Notes under the pieces: generated by a model
What the model was told of the DNA's origin: nothing
The model's database searches: none
Seen by the model: only the letters and a program-made list of their open reading frames with translations
Translations under genes and position numbers: made by a program
Assembly (NCBI RefSeq): GCF_011516945.1
Contig: NZ_WOTH01000009.1
Coordinates: 50,679 to 114,678 of the forward strand
DNA length: 64,000 bases
Direction: 5' to 3'
Source of the DNA: Acetobacter estunensis
GTDB taxonomy: Bacteria; Pseudomonadota; Alphaproteobacteria; Acetobacterales; Acetobacteraceae
Shown: positions 40,056 through 47,266 of the stretch, in pieces
Layout of the letters: each line of letters begins with the position of its first letter
Numbering within the stretch: the stretch's first letter is position 1

Positions 40056-42731
40056 ATGACGAAATGGGTTTACAGCTTCGGTGGCGACCTCAACGAAGGT
40101 GGCGCCGACATGCGCAATCTGCTTGGCGGCAAGGGCGCCAACCTGGCGGAAATGGCGTCCATCGGGCTGCCCGTTCCGCCTGGCTTCACCATCACGACCG
40201 AGGTCTGCTCGGCGTACTACGAGAACGGCAACAGCTACCCAACCGATCTGGCCGAACAGGTCGCCGCCGCCCTGCATCGCATCGAACATGCGGTCGGCCT
40301 GACCTTCGGCGATTCCAAGGCGCCGCTGCTCGTCTCGGTCCGCTCGGGCGCGCGCGTCTCCATGCCGGGCATGATGGACACGGTCCTCAACCTTGGCCTC
40401 AATGACGAAACGGTGGAAGGGCTGGCGAAGTCCTCCAAGGACGAGCGCTTCGCGTGGGACAGCTATCGCCGTTTCATTCAGATGTACGGCTCCGTCGTCA
40501 TGGGCGTGCCGCATCACCGTTTCGAAGACATTCTTGAGCAGGCCAAGCACGCCCTCGGCGTGACCGACGACACCGCTGTCAAAGCCAACGACTGGCGCGA
40601 GATTGTCGAGAGCTACAAGGAAATCGTGCTCAAGGAGACGGGCAAGCCCTTCCCCGCCGATCCACAGGAGCAGCTCTGGGGCGCGATCAGCGCCGTGTTC
40701 GGCTCATGGATGAACCCGCGTGCCAACACTTACCGCAAGCTGCACGACATTCCCGCAAGCTGGGGCACCGCCGTCAATGTGCAGGCGATGGTGTTCGGCA
40801 ACATGGGCAACGACTGTGCGACGGGCGTGTGTTTCACGCGCGATCCGTCCACGGGCGAGAACATCTTCTACGGCGAGTATCTGGTAAACGCGCAGGGCGA
40901 GGACGTGGTGGCGGGCATTCGCACGCCGCAGCCCATGTCCGCCGAGCGCGCGGCGTCCGATCAGTCGCCCATGGAGAAGGTGCTGCCCAACGCGTATCAG
41001 GAACTCATGCGTGTGCGCGAGATTCTGGAAAAGCATTACCGTGACATGCAGGACATCGAATTCACGGTCCAGAACAACAAGCTGTACATGCTCCAGACGC
41101 GTTCAGGTAAGCGCACGGCGGCGGCGGCTCTCAAGATCGCCATCGACATGGCACGTGAAGGGCTGATCACACAGGAAGAAGCCATCGGTCGCGTGCCGCC
41201 GGCTTCTCTCGATCAGCTTCTGCACCCCACGCTGGACCCGAAGGCGGAGAGGAACCTGTTCGCACGCGGTCTGCCCGCATCGCCGGGTGCGGCGGCTGGT
41301 GCCATCGTGTTCTCGGCTGAAGAGGTCGAAGAATATGCGGCGCAGGGCAAGGACGCCATTCTTGTCCGTATCGAGACCTCGCCGGAAGACGTGCACGGCA
41401 TGCACGCGGCACGCGGTGTTCTGACCACGCGTGGCGGCATGACGTCACACGCCGCCGTCGTGGCACGTGGCATGGGCCGCGTCTGCGTGGCTGGTGCTGG
41501 CAGCATCCATGTGGACTACAAGGCGCAGACCATGACGGTCGGCAGCACGACGCTCAAGGGCGGTGAGTGGATCACCCTCGATGGCGGCACGGGCGCTGTT
41601 TATGTCGGCAAGGTGCCCACCATTCCTCCCACGCTCTCGGGTGATTTCAGCACATTGATGGGCTGGGCGGATGAAGTGCGTCGTCTGCGTGTCCGCGCCA
41701 ATGCCGAGACGCCGGACGACGCCGAGACAGCACGCCGCTTCGGTGCCGAAGGCATTGGCCTGAGCCGCACGGAGCACATGTTCTTCGGTCCCGACCGCAT
41801 CGGGCATGTGCGCCAGATGATCATGGCCGACGATCCGACCACGCGGAAAAAGGCCATCGACGCGCTGCTGCCGTTCCAGCGGGACGATTTCGCGTCTATC
41901 TTCCGCATCATGAGCGGCCTGCCCGTCACGATCCGTCTGCTTGACCCACCTCTGCATGAGTTCCTGCCGCATGGTGAGGCGGAACTCGAAGAAGTGGCCA
42001 AGGCTCTGGGACAGAGCGTGGACGCACTTCGCGCCCGTCGCTCCGCTCTTTCGGAAGCCAATCCGATGCTGGGCCATCGCGGCTGCCGCCTGGGCATCTC
42101 GTATCCCGAGATCTACGCGATGCAGGTTCGCGCCATCATTGAGGCCGCGATCCTTGTCTCCAAGGAAACGGGTGAGGCGATCATTCCCGAGATCATGATC
42201 CCGCTGGTGGGCATGAAGACGGAGCTGGATGTCACCCGCAAGGTGGCGGAGAACGAGATTGCGGCGGTGTTCAAGAAGCAGAACACGACGCTGGATTATC
42301 TGATCGGCACCATGATCGAACTACCTCGTGCGGCGATCACGGCGGATCAGATTGCCCAGAGCGCGGACTTCTTCTCGTTCGGCACCAACGACCTGACCCA
42401 GACCACGCTGGGCCTGTCGCGTGACGACGCTGGTTCGTTCCTGCCTTACTACGTCGATCATGGCCTGCTGCCGAAAGACCCGTTCGTGTCCATCGACCGC
42501 GAAGGCGTAGGCGCGCTGGTGCGTATGGGCGTCGAGGGCGGCCGTCGCACGAAGGCGAAGCTCAAACTTGGCGTCTGCGGCGAGCACGGTGGCGATCCGG
42601 ACTCCATCGCATTCTTCGAAAGCGTTGGGCTGGATTATGTCTCCTGCTCCCCTTTCCGCGTGCCGGTGGCGCGTCTGGCGGCGGCGCAGGCGGCTCTGGC
42701 CCACAAGAAAAAGGAAGCCGCGACGTCCTGA
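40056..42731 (+). CDS. ppdK: Pyruvate, phosphate dikinase
   Basis: Interconverts pyruvate, ATP and phosphate with PEP, AMP and pyrophosphate, useful for making PEP from C2 or C3 carbon sources. 891 residues from ATG 40056 (MTKWVYSFGG). The ATP-grasp domain starts LGGKGANLAEMASIGLPVPPGFTI. The swivelling domain carries LTTRGGMTSHAAVVARGMGRVCV with the phosphorylated His (about residue 467). The C-terminal PEP/pyruvate barrel shows IGLSRTEHMFFG, GTMIELPRAA, FFSFGTNDLTQTTLGLSRDD and GVCGEHGGDP. Thr in GGMTSH is the residue targeted by its regulator, encoded next. An AG-rich ribosome site lies upstream. Confidence 0.97.
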   Translation: MTKWVYSFGGDLNEGGADMRNLLGGKGANLAEMASIGLPVPPGFTITTEVCSAYYENGNSYPTDLAEQVAAALHRIEHAVGLTFGDSKAPLLVSVRSGARVSMPGMMDTVLNLGLNDETVEGLAKSSKDERFAWDSYRRFIQMYGSVVMGVPHHRFEDILEQAKHALGVTDDTAVKANDWREIVESYKEIVLKETGKPFPADPQEQLWGAISAVFGSWMNPRANTYRKLHDIPASWGTAVNVQAMVFGNMGNDCATGVCFTRDPSTGENIFYGEYLVNAQGEDVVAGIRTPQPMSAERAASDQSPMEKVLPNAYQELMRVREILEKHYRDMQDIEFTVQNNKLYMLQTRSGKRTAAAALKIAIDMAREGLITQEEAIGRVPPASLDQLLHPTLDPKAERNLFARGLPASPGAAAGAIVFSAEEVEEYAAQGKDAILVRIETSPEDVHGMHAARGVLTTRGGMTSHAAVVARGMGRVCVAGAGSIHVDYKAQTMTVGSTTLKGGEWITLDGGTGAVYVGKVPTIPPTLSGDFSTLMGWADEVRRLRVRANAETPDDAETARRFGAEGIGLSRTEHMFFGPDRIGHVRQMIMADDPTTRKKAIDALLPFQRDDFASIFRIMSGLPVTIRLLDPPLHEFLPHGEAELEEVAKALGQSVDALRARRSALSEANPMLGHRGCRLGISYPEIYAMQVRAIIEAAILVSKETGEAIIPEIMIPLVGMKTELDVTRKVAENEIAAVFKKQNTTLDYLIGTMIELPRAAITADQIAQSADFFSFGTNDLTQTTLGLSRDDAGSFLPYYVDHGLLPKDPFVSIDREGVGALVRMGVEGGRRTKAKLKLGVCGEHGGDPDSIAFFESVGLDYVSCSPFRVPVARLAAAQAALAHKKKEAATS

Positions 42732-42757
42732 TCGCAGCCCCCATTCACTGTACGATC

Positions 42758-42790
42758 AGGGGAGGCGCTCCATTGGAGCCCTCCCCTTTT
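42758..42790 (+). terminator. Intrinsic terminator after ppdK
   Basis: AGGGGAGGCGCTCC, loop ATT, then GGAGCCCTCCCCT form a long near-perfect stem followed by TTTT. It lies between ppdK and its regulator gene, so the two may be transcribed partly separately. Confidence 0.85.
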
Positions 42791-42869
42791 CATTAGTCTC
42801 CCTTTCCCGAACGGGCCGATAGTTTCCACTCGGGCACCTTCCCACTTTCGGACAGGAACAACCGTCGCG

Positions 42870-43718
42870 ATGAAACGACGCAGCATCACCCTTCATCTGG
42901 TTTCCGGTGGAATTGGCCAGACTCTGGATTCTCTCGCGCGCGCCTGCGATCCACACTTTCCTGACGTGGACCTGGAGTTTCGTCACTGGAATCTCGTGCG
43001 GACACGGGCACAGTTGCGGCAGGTCATCAAGGGCGTAGCCAGTGAACCGGGACCGGTGCTGTCCTCCCTGACCGACGCGCCACTTCAGATGGATCTGGAG
43101 GAAGGGTGCCTGCGGCTGGGTGTGAAGCTGCTGGATGTGATGAAAAACACGCTCAATTTCCTCGAAGGTGTGACGGGCACACAGGCAAGCGAGGGTTCTG
43201 CTGGCGGCCAGTATGTCATGGACGAGAACTATTTTCGTCGGATCGACGCCATGCACTACGTGATCGAGCACGATGACGGACAACAAACGCGCGAACTGCG
43301 GGAAGCTGATGTCGTCCTTGTCGGTGTTTCACGCGCCTCCAAGACGCCCACCTGCTTTTATCTCGCCAACAAGGGGATCAAGGCGGCGAACGTGCCGCTT
43401 GTGCCTGACACGCCACTGCCTCCGGAGCTGTTCGACATCAAGGTTCCTGTGATCGGCCTGACCATCGACCCGGACTCCCTTATCGAAATCCGGCGCACAC
43501 GGCTGACCACCATGGTCAGCGGCGGCAATCCGGCTTCGATGCGCTCGACAAGCTATGTCGATCCGGAGGAAGTGCGCGGGGAACTGCTCTGGGCAAAGCG
43601 CCTGTGCGCCCGCCACGGCTGGCCGGTGATCGACGTGACGCGCCGCTCCATTGAGGAGACGAGTGCGGCTGTGCTCAACATCATCGAGCATCCGAACCCG
43701 GCGGGGTTACCGGGATAA
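42870..43718 (+). CDS. PPDK regulatory protein (bifunctional kinase/pyrophosphorylase, DUF299)
   Basis: 282 residues. This family uses ADP to phosphorylate a Thr in the active-site loop of PPDK (or PEP synthase), which inactivates it, and removes the phosphate with inorganic phosphate to reactivate it. The P-loop LVGVSRASKTPTCFYLANKGIKAANVPLVP lies near residue 151. The N-terminal IHLHLVSGG-like start reads ITLHLVSGGIGQTLDSLARA. GLTIDPDSLIEIRRTR and GWPVIDVTRRSIEETSAAVL are typical C-terminal parts. Location straight after ppdK makes PPDK the likely target rather than PEP synthase. Confidence 0.93.
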   Translation: MKRRSITLHLVSGGIGQTLDSLARACDPHFPDVDLEFRHWNLVRTRAQLRQVIKGVASEPGPVLSSLTDAPLQMDLEEGCLRLGVKLLDVMKNTLNFLEGVTGTQASEGSAGGQYVMDENYFRRIDAMHYVIEHDDGQQTRELREADVVLVGVSRASKTPTCFYLANKGIKAANVPLVPDTPLPPELFDIKVPVIGLTIDPDSLIEIRRTRLTTMVSGGNPASMRSTSYVDPEEVRGELLWAKRLCARHGWPVIDVTRRSIEETSAAVLNIIEHPNPAGLPG

Positions 43719-43829
43719 GCGGGCGTTTCAGACAGTTAGATTGTGCATTGGCGGCACGAGAGACATCTGAGACGCGCAGGACTTCACTGGGACCCTGAAT
43801 GTGTCACGTTATTATTACGTCAGAGAGGC

Positions 43830-44432
43830 TTAACGTGGCCTCATGCCGCAGGCGTCGGGATGATCAAGAGTCAAAAGTAGGCGTGTCACAGGCGCATTAA
43901 GCGTGGAAAGAGGGGGAGAACGATGACGGACAGACCCTTCTTCCGACCAACCGGGATACAGTCGTCCTTTGAGGAGAGTAATGTACCCGGTAGGGGTTTC
44001 ATGGACATCCTCCTCTCCCGCGTGATGCCACTGAACGCCCGGACCGGCATAAGCGCACAGGAGCCGGAGGGGCACATTGTCGACATGGAAACAGCGGCAA
44101 CTGTCATCTTTGATTTTTTCGAGACGAAAACGGATCTCATCCGTGCCTGACAGACGCTGGTAGCGACGGGCAAGAGTCAGAGTGTCATCCATGAGCGGCC
44201 GCATATCACCGGGCATGAAGGGCGGGAGTTCTGTTTCGAGGGCTTCAACAGAACCTCGGCTGAGAAAAAGAGGCGGACCGTAGGCGATGTACAATGCGGC
44301 AGCCTGTCTGATGCCTTTCATCAGGACGCGCGGCTCCTGAATGATATGGCAATCCGGAAAAGTGATGTTCTGAAACGGCGCGGGCGCAGCAGCGATCCGC
44401 TCGCGGGTCAGGCAGGCCTGTCTCATCTTCAT
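43830..44432 (-). CDS. DUF1826 family protein
   Basis: 200-residue cytosolic protein that I assign to DUF1826 from the core HVDNVPLRLLCAYAGPGVQWH (about residues 116-136), preceded by DEIRFRLEKI and followed by GYITLLKGRLYPGW. The biochemical function is unknown. Such genes are often found near zinc-regulated COG0523 GTPases, and here one truncated GTPase start lies on the other side of a Zur-like palindrome whose edge is 13 bp from this start. Conserved His, Asp and Cys residues (CRCFHVD) could bind metal, which is inference. Start ATG 44432; MRQACLT two codons later is an alternative. Confidence 0.75.
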   Translation of the reverse strand: MKMRQACLTRERIAAAPAPFQNITFPDCHIIQEPRVLMKGIRQAAALYIAYGPPLFLSRGSVEALETELPPFMPGDMRPLMDDTLTLARRYQRLSGTDEIRFRLEKIKDDSCRCFHVDNVPLRLLCAYAGPGVQWHHAGEEDVHETPTGYITLLKGRLYPGWSEEGSVRHRSPPLSTLNAPVTRLLLTLDHPDACGMRPR

Positions 44433-44444
44433 CTCCCATATTGT

Positions 44445-44458
44445 TATGTTATAACATA
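44445..44458. promoter_or_regulatory. Zur-like palindromic operator
   Basis: TATGTTATAACATA is a perfect 14-bp palindrome within TTGTTATGTTATAACATACATTA-like AT-rich sequence (44441-44463). The GTTATAAC core resembles alphaproteobacterial Zur boxes. It lies between divergent genes, 12 bp from the DUF1826 start codon and 43 bp from the GTPase remnant, a position suited to repress both. The assignment rests on motif similarity and gene context. Confidence 0.6.
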
Positions 44459-44501
44459 CATTATAGGATGTGCCGACCGCAATCGAACGGAGGTGCCTGT
44501 C

Positions 44502-44642
44502 ATGCGCGAAAAGCTTCCGGTTACTGTGCTTTCAGGTTTTCTCGGGACCGGGAAAACGACACTCCTTACTCATGCCCTGAACACTCGCGAAGGGCGCAGG
44601 ATCCTTGTCCGGGAGCAGCGGAAAGCGCTTGAGAATGCCTGA
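44502..44642 (+). pseudogene. Truncated COG0523 (CobW/ZigA-type) GTPase remnant, 46 codons
   Basis: The frame starts MREKLPVTVLSGFLGTGKTT and continues LLTHALNTREGRR, an almost complete match in style to the first 33 residues of COG0523 metal-chaperone GTPases, with an intact Walker A. After GRR the sequence departs from the family and stops 13 codons later, so the switch regions, the CxCC-type metal motif and the C-terminal domain are missing. A perfect GGAGGT lies 7 bases before the ATG. Most likely a deletion fused the gene start to the region upstream of the next gene. The stop overlaps the start of that gene by 8 bp. Confidence 0.75.
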
Positions 44643-44985
44643 CGCACGGGAAGACAATGAACGGACGTTGCGGCATGAGATGTGGCGTCGTTATTCGGGA
44701 GACGATTGGGAGGCGTTCGATGCGCTTCCCGCAGCGGTGCGCAAACGTGTGGCCGAACATGCCTATGATGCCTGGTCAGTGAACGTGATGCTGCTCTGGC
44801 AACACTACAAACGCGTTTACGGACGGACGCCACGGGCCGAACGGGCATTGATCCGGTATCTCGATTACTGCGAGCGACTGGAACGAGCGGCTTTTGCATC
44901 GCGCTATACGGAAATGTATGGCGCAATGTTACCGCATGACGCTGCAGCAGCGACGATTTTGCGGGAGAAACCGGAAGCGGCTTGA
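44635..44985 (+). CDS. Small hypothetical protein, possibly DUF6525
   Basis: 116 residues from ATG 44635; the start overlaps the GTPase remnant. A charged N-terminus is followed by FDALPAAVRKRVAEHAYDAWSVNVMLLW, which resembles the short alphaproteobacterial DUF6525 pattern (LP, then R, A, WS). ALIRYLDYCERLERAAF is helical. No signal peptide or membrane helix. Function unknown. It now sits directly behind the Zur-like promoter because of the upstream deletion and may be expressed from it. Family assignment is tentative. Confidence 0.6.
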   Translation: MPDAREDNERTLRHEMWRRYSGDDWEAFDALPAAVRKRVAEHAYDAWSVNVMLLWQHYKRVYGRTPRAERALIRYLDYCERLERAAFASRYTEMYGAMLPHDAAAATILREKPEAA

Positions 44986-45069
44986 AGCTAACGAGACTGA
45001 ACACTCTACGACTGTGTTGTGCTTTACCCGCCCCCACGGAAAGGACTTCTGACCACAGCGAAGAAAATG

Positions 45070-45095
45070 GAATGGGGGAAGAGAGCCCCCTTCCT
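45070..45095. terminator. Possible terminator hairpin between convergent genes
   Basis: GGAATGGGGG (45070-45079) and CCCCCTTCC (45087-45095) can pair around a short loop, in the gap between the convergent DUF6525-like gene and the HTH/membrane gene. No T-run follows, so it is a weak call. Confidence 0.3.
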
Positions 45096-45124
45096 CACGC
45101 TACGGCCTTCACCCGATGAGACGT

Positions 45125-45574
45125 CTAGCGAATAACGTGAAACAGCACGCGCGAGAGCGGTGTGTGAGACAGCACAATCACGATCAGACCGACCGCGATG
45201 GCGACACGTGCGCCGATGAAGGTGCCGACTTCCAGCAGATCATGCTGCGTGGCCATATCCATGAACGGATCATGCGGAGCCGGAGCGGCTGGCGACAGGC
45301 TGGCGGCCAGACCGTTGCGCCGCTCCCCTTCCGAGGCAGGAAGACCTGCGCTCAGGAACAGTTCCACGCGGTAGACATCCAGTGCATCCGTGCGGTAGCG
45401 CCCGCGCTCCAGCGCCACGGGACCGCAGCGTGCGAGTTCCATCAGGAACAGACGGCGAGGTGTAATCCCGAGATAACGCGCAGCTTCCGCCCGTCCCAGC
45501 ACATGCCGCCCCGGAAACACATGAATCGTGCTTCCGGCTTCGTGATCGCCAGCGGGGAACAGAGGGTCGGCCAT
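45125..45574 (-). CDS. Hypothetical protein with MerR-like HTH segment and C-terminal membrane helix
   Basis: 149 residues, not recognised. Residues about 25-75, GRHVLGRAEAARYLGITPRRLFLMELARCGPVALERGRYR, resemble an excisionase/MerR-type helix-turn-helix followed by a wing. A Pro/Ala-rich linker follows, and residues about 118-137 (FIGARVAIAVGLIVIVL) form one hydrophobic helix near the C-terminus. The combination suggests a membrane-tethered DNA-binding or adaptor protein, but this is inference. Start ATG 45574 lacks a clear ribosome binding site. It lies between the DUF6525-like gene (convergent) and gltX (same strand). Confidence 0.55.
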   Translation of the reverse strand: MADPLFPAGDHEAGSTIHVFPGRHVLGRAEAARYLGITPRRLFLMELARCGPVALERGRYRTDALDVYRVELFLSAGLPASEGERRNGLAASLSPAAPAPHDPFMDMATQHDLLEVGTFIGARVAIAVGLIVIVLSHTPLSRVLFHVIR

Positions 45575-45766
45575 AATCAGGAGAGTTCGGGATACATCCC
45601 TCTCCTGTCAATGTTTGTCACAGGATGCCAGCCCGTCCTCCACAGACGCAGCACTCCACGAACAGGACAACAGGACCGTACAGGAAAGAGAAAAACGTCG
45701 TTGAAGCTGGTGGTTTTCCGAAACAGTTTTTGCCCGAGAAAACACCGGGTCATGCGGGAAAGCGAT

Positions 45767-45796
45767 GGGACCGTTGCAGGATTACCTGACGGTCCC
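45767..45796 (-). terminator. Hairpin downstream of gltX
   Basis: GGGACCGT (45767-45774) and ACGGTCCC (45789-45796) are exact complements, with further pairing of GCAGG and CCTG inside the loop. It lies 9 bp after the gltX stop on the minus strand. The following sequence is only moderately T-rich. Confidence 0.45.
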
Positions 45797-45804
45797 GCTC
45801 TCTT

Positions 45805-47133
45805 TCAGACCCCCACGAGCAGTCGCGTCTTAGCCCGGTCGGGGCCGATCATGGGCAGCAGATCGCGCAGTTCGGGTCCATGCTCTTCGCCCGTGAGCGC
45901 CAGCCGAAGCGGACGGAACAGTGCTTTGCCGCTGCGTCCGCTCGCGTCTTTCAGAGCGGCGGTCCATGTGGCCCACGTCGTCTCGTCCCACGGTGCGGGC
46001 GGCAGCAGAGAGGCGGCCTGCGCGAGATAGGCTTCGTCGCCTTCCTGCACGGGGGAGACAATGTCGCCATGCGTCACGTCCCACCAGTGACGGGCTTCGG
46101 AGAACAGTTCGATATTGCTGCGGATCGTCAGCCAGAATGCTTCCGTGGCCCCCTGCGGGAGACGATCGCGCGCGGCCTCGAACGGCAATGCGGCCAGCAC
46201 GCGGCGATTAAGCCCCAGAAGCTGGCGCATGTCGAAACGCGCGGCCGATTTCGAGATATGCGAAAGATCGTACGTGGCGGCCAGTTCATCGAAGGGCAGC
46301 GGCTCCGGATCATCCGAACTGCCCAGCCGCGCGAGGTAGGACACCACAGCCTCAGCCTCCACGCCGTCCTGACGCATCGTCTTGAGCGAAAGCGCGTCAA
46401 AACGCTTGGACAGCTTGCCGCCGCCCTCATCCAGAAGGAGCGGCAGATGCGCGAAGGTGAAGCGGTTTGGCTTGGCACCCAGCGCCTCGGCGATGTCGAT
46501 CTGCACGCCGGTGTTGGTCACGTGGTCTTCACCACGAATGATATGGGTGATGCCCGTTTCCAGATCGTCCACCACGGAAGCCAGCGTATACAGCACGGTG
46601 CCATCGGCGCGCACGAGCACCGGATCGGAGATGGCGGTGAGCTTGACAGAACAGTCCCCCATCACGAGGTCTTTCCACTTCTTGCTGCCATCGGTCAGTT
46701 TGAAACGCCAGTAAGGCACCTTGCCGTTCGCTTCGGCCTGTGCGCGCTGCTGTGGCGTGAGCTTGAGCATCGCGCGATCATAAAGCGGCGGCTTGTGCTG
46801 GCGAATGCGCATCTCGCGCTTGGCGGCCAGTTCCTGCTCACTCTCGAAACAGGGATAGAGACGACCGGACGCTTTCAGCGCTTCGATAGCGGCGGCGTAA
46901 CGATCCAGACGTTCGGTCTGGCGGAAGGTCTCGTCCCAGTGGATGCCAAGCCACGTCAGATCCGTGCGGATGGCCTCAGCGAAGCTCTCACGTGAACGAC
47001 CCGTATCGGTGTCATCGATGCGCAGTTGGAACGTCGCACCGTGACGACGGGCGAAGAGGGCGTTGGCAATGGCCTGACGGGCGTTTCCGACGTGCAGCAT
47101 GCCGGTGGGACTGGGCGCGAAGCGAAGTTTCAT
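45805..47133 (-). CDS. gltX: Glutamyl-tRNA synthetase
   Basis: Class I aminoacyl-tRNA synthetase charging tRNA-Glu (and tRNA-Gln where GatCAB is used). 442 residues from ATG 47133 (MKLRFAPSPTGMLHVGN). The HIGH-type motif is HVGN, followed by QLRIDDTDTGRSRESFAEAI. The KMSKS-type motif is GGKLSKRFDALSLKTM near residue 240; HIIRGEDHVTNTGVQIDIAEALG precedes it. The protein is somewhat shorter than E. coli GltX (471). Alphaproteobacteria often encode two gltX copies with different tRNA preference; which one this is cannot be read from the window. Confidence 0.93.
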   Translation of the reverse strand: MKLRFAPSPTGMLHVGNARQAIANALFARRHGATFQLRIDDTDTGRSRESFAEAIRTDLTWLGIHWDETFRQTERLDRYAAAIEALKASGRLYPCFESEQELAAKREMRIRQHKPPLYDRAMLKLTPQQRAQAEANGKVPYWRFKLTDGSKKWKDLVMGDCSVKLTAISDPVLVRADGTVLYTLASVVDDLETGITHIIRGEDHVTNTGVQIDIAEALGAKPNRFTFAHLPLLLDEGGGKLSKRFDALSLKTMRQDGVEAEAVVSYLARLGSSDDPEPLPFDELAATYDLSHISKSAARFDMRQLLGLNRRVLAALPFEAARDRLPQGATEAFWLTIRSNIELFSEARHWWDVTHGDIVSPVQEGDEAYLAQAASLLPPAPWDETTWATWTAALKDASGRSGKALFRPLRLALTGEEHGPELRDLLPMIGPDRAKTRLLVGV

Positions 47134-47266
47134 GCGCGATTTATGCCGGGGCCGAGCGGGAAACGCCAGAGGCGACGACAGACTCGACAAGCAACAAGCC
47201 GGCACGGTTTCTTGCACATGACGCGCGTGTCCTCGCATCCACGTTCCGGCTCATGCCTGCCTCTCC

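Noticed and set aside
45116..47000. Long plus-strand frames opposite the HTH/membrane gene and gltX
   Set aside because: gltX carries all catalytic motifs on the minus strand and the plus-strand frames have no start signals.
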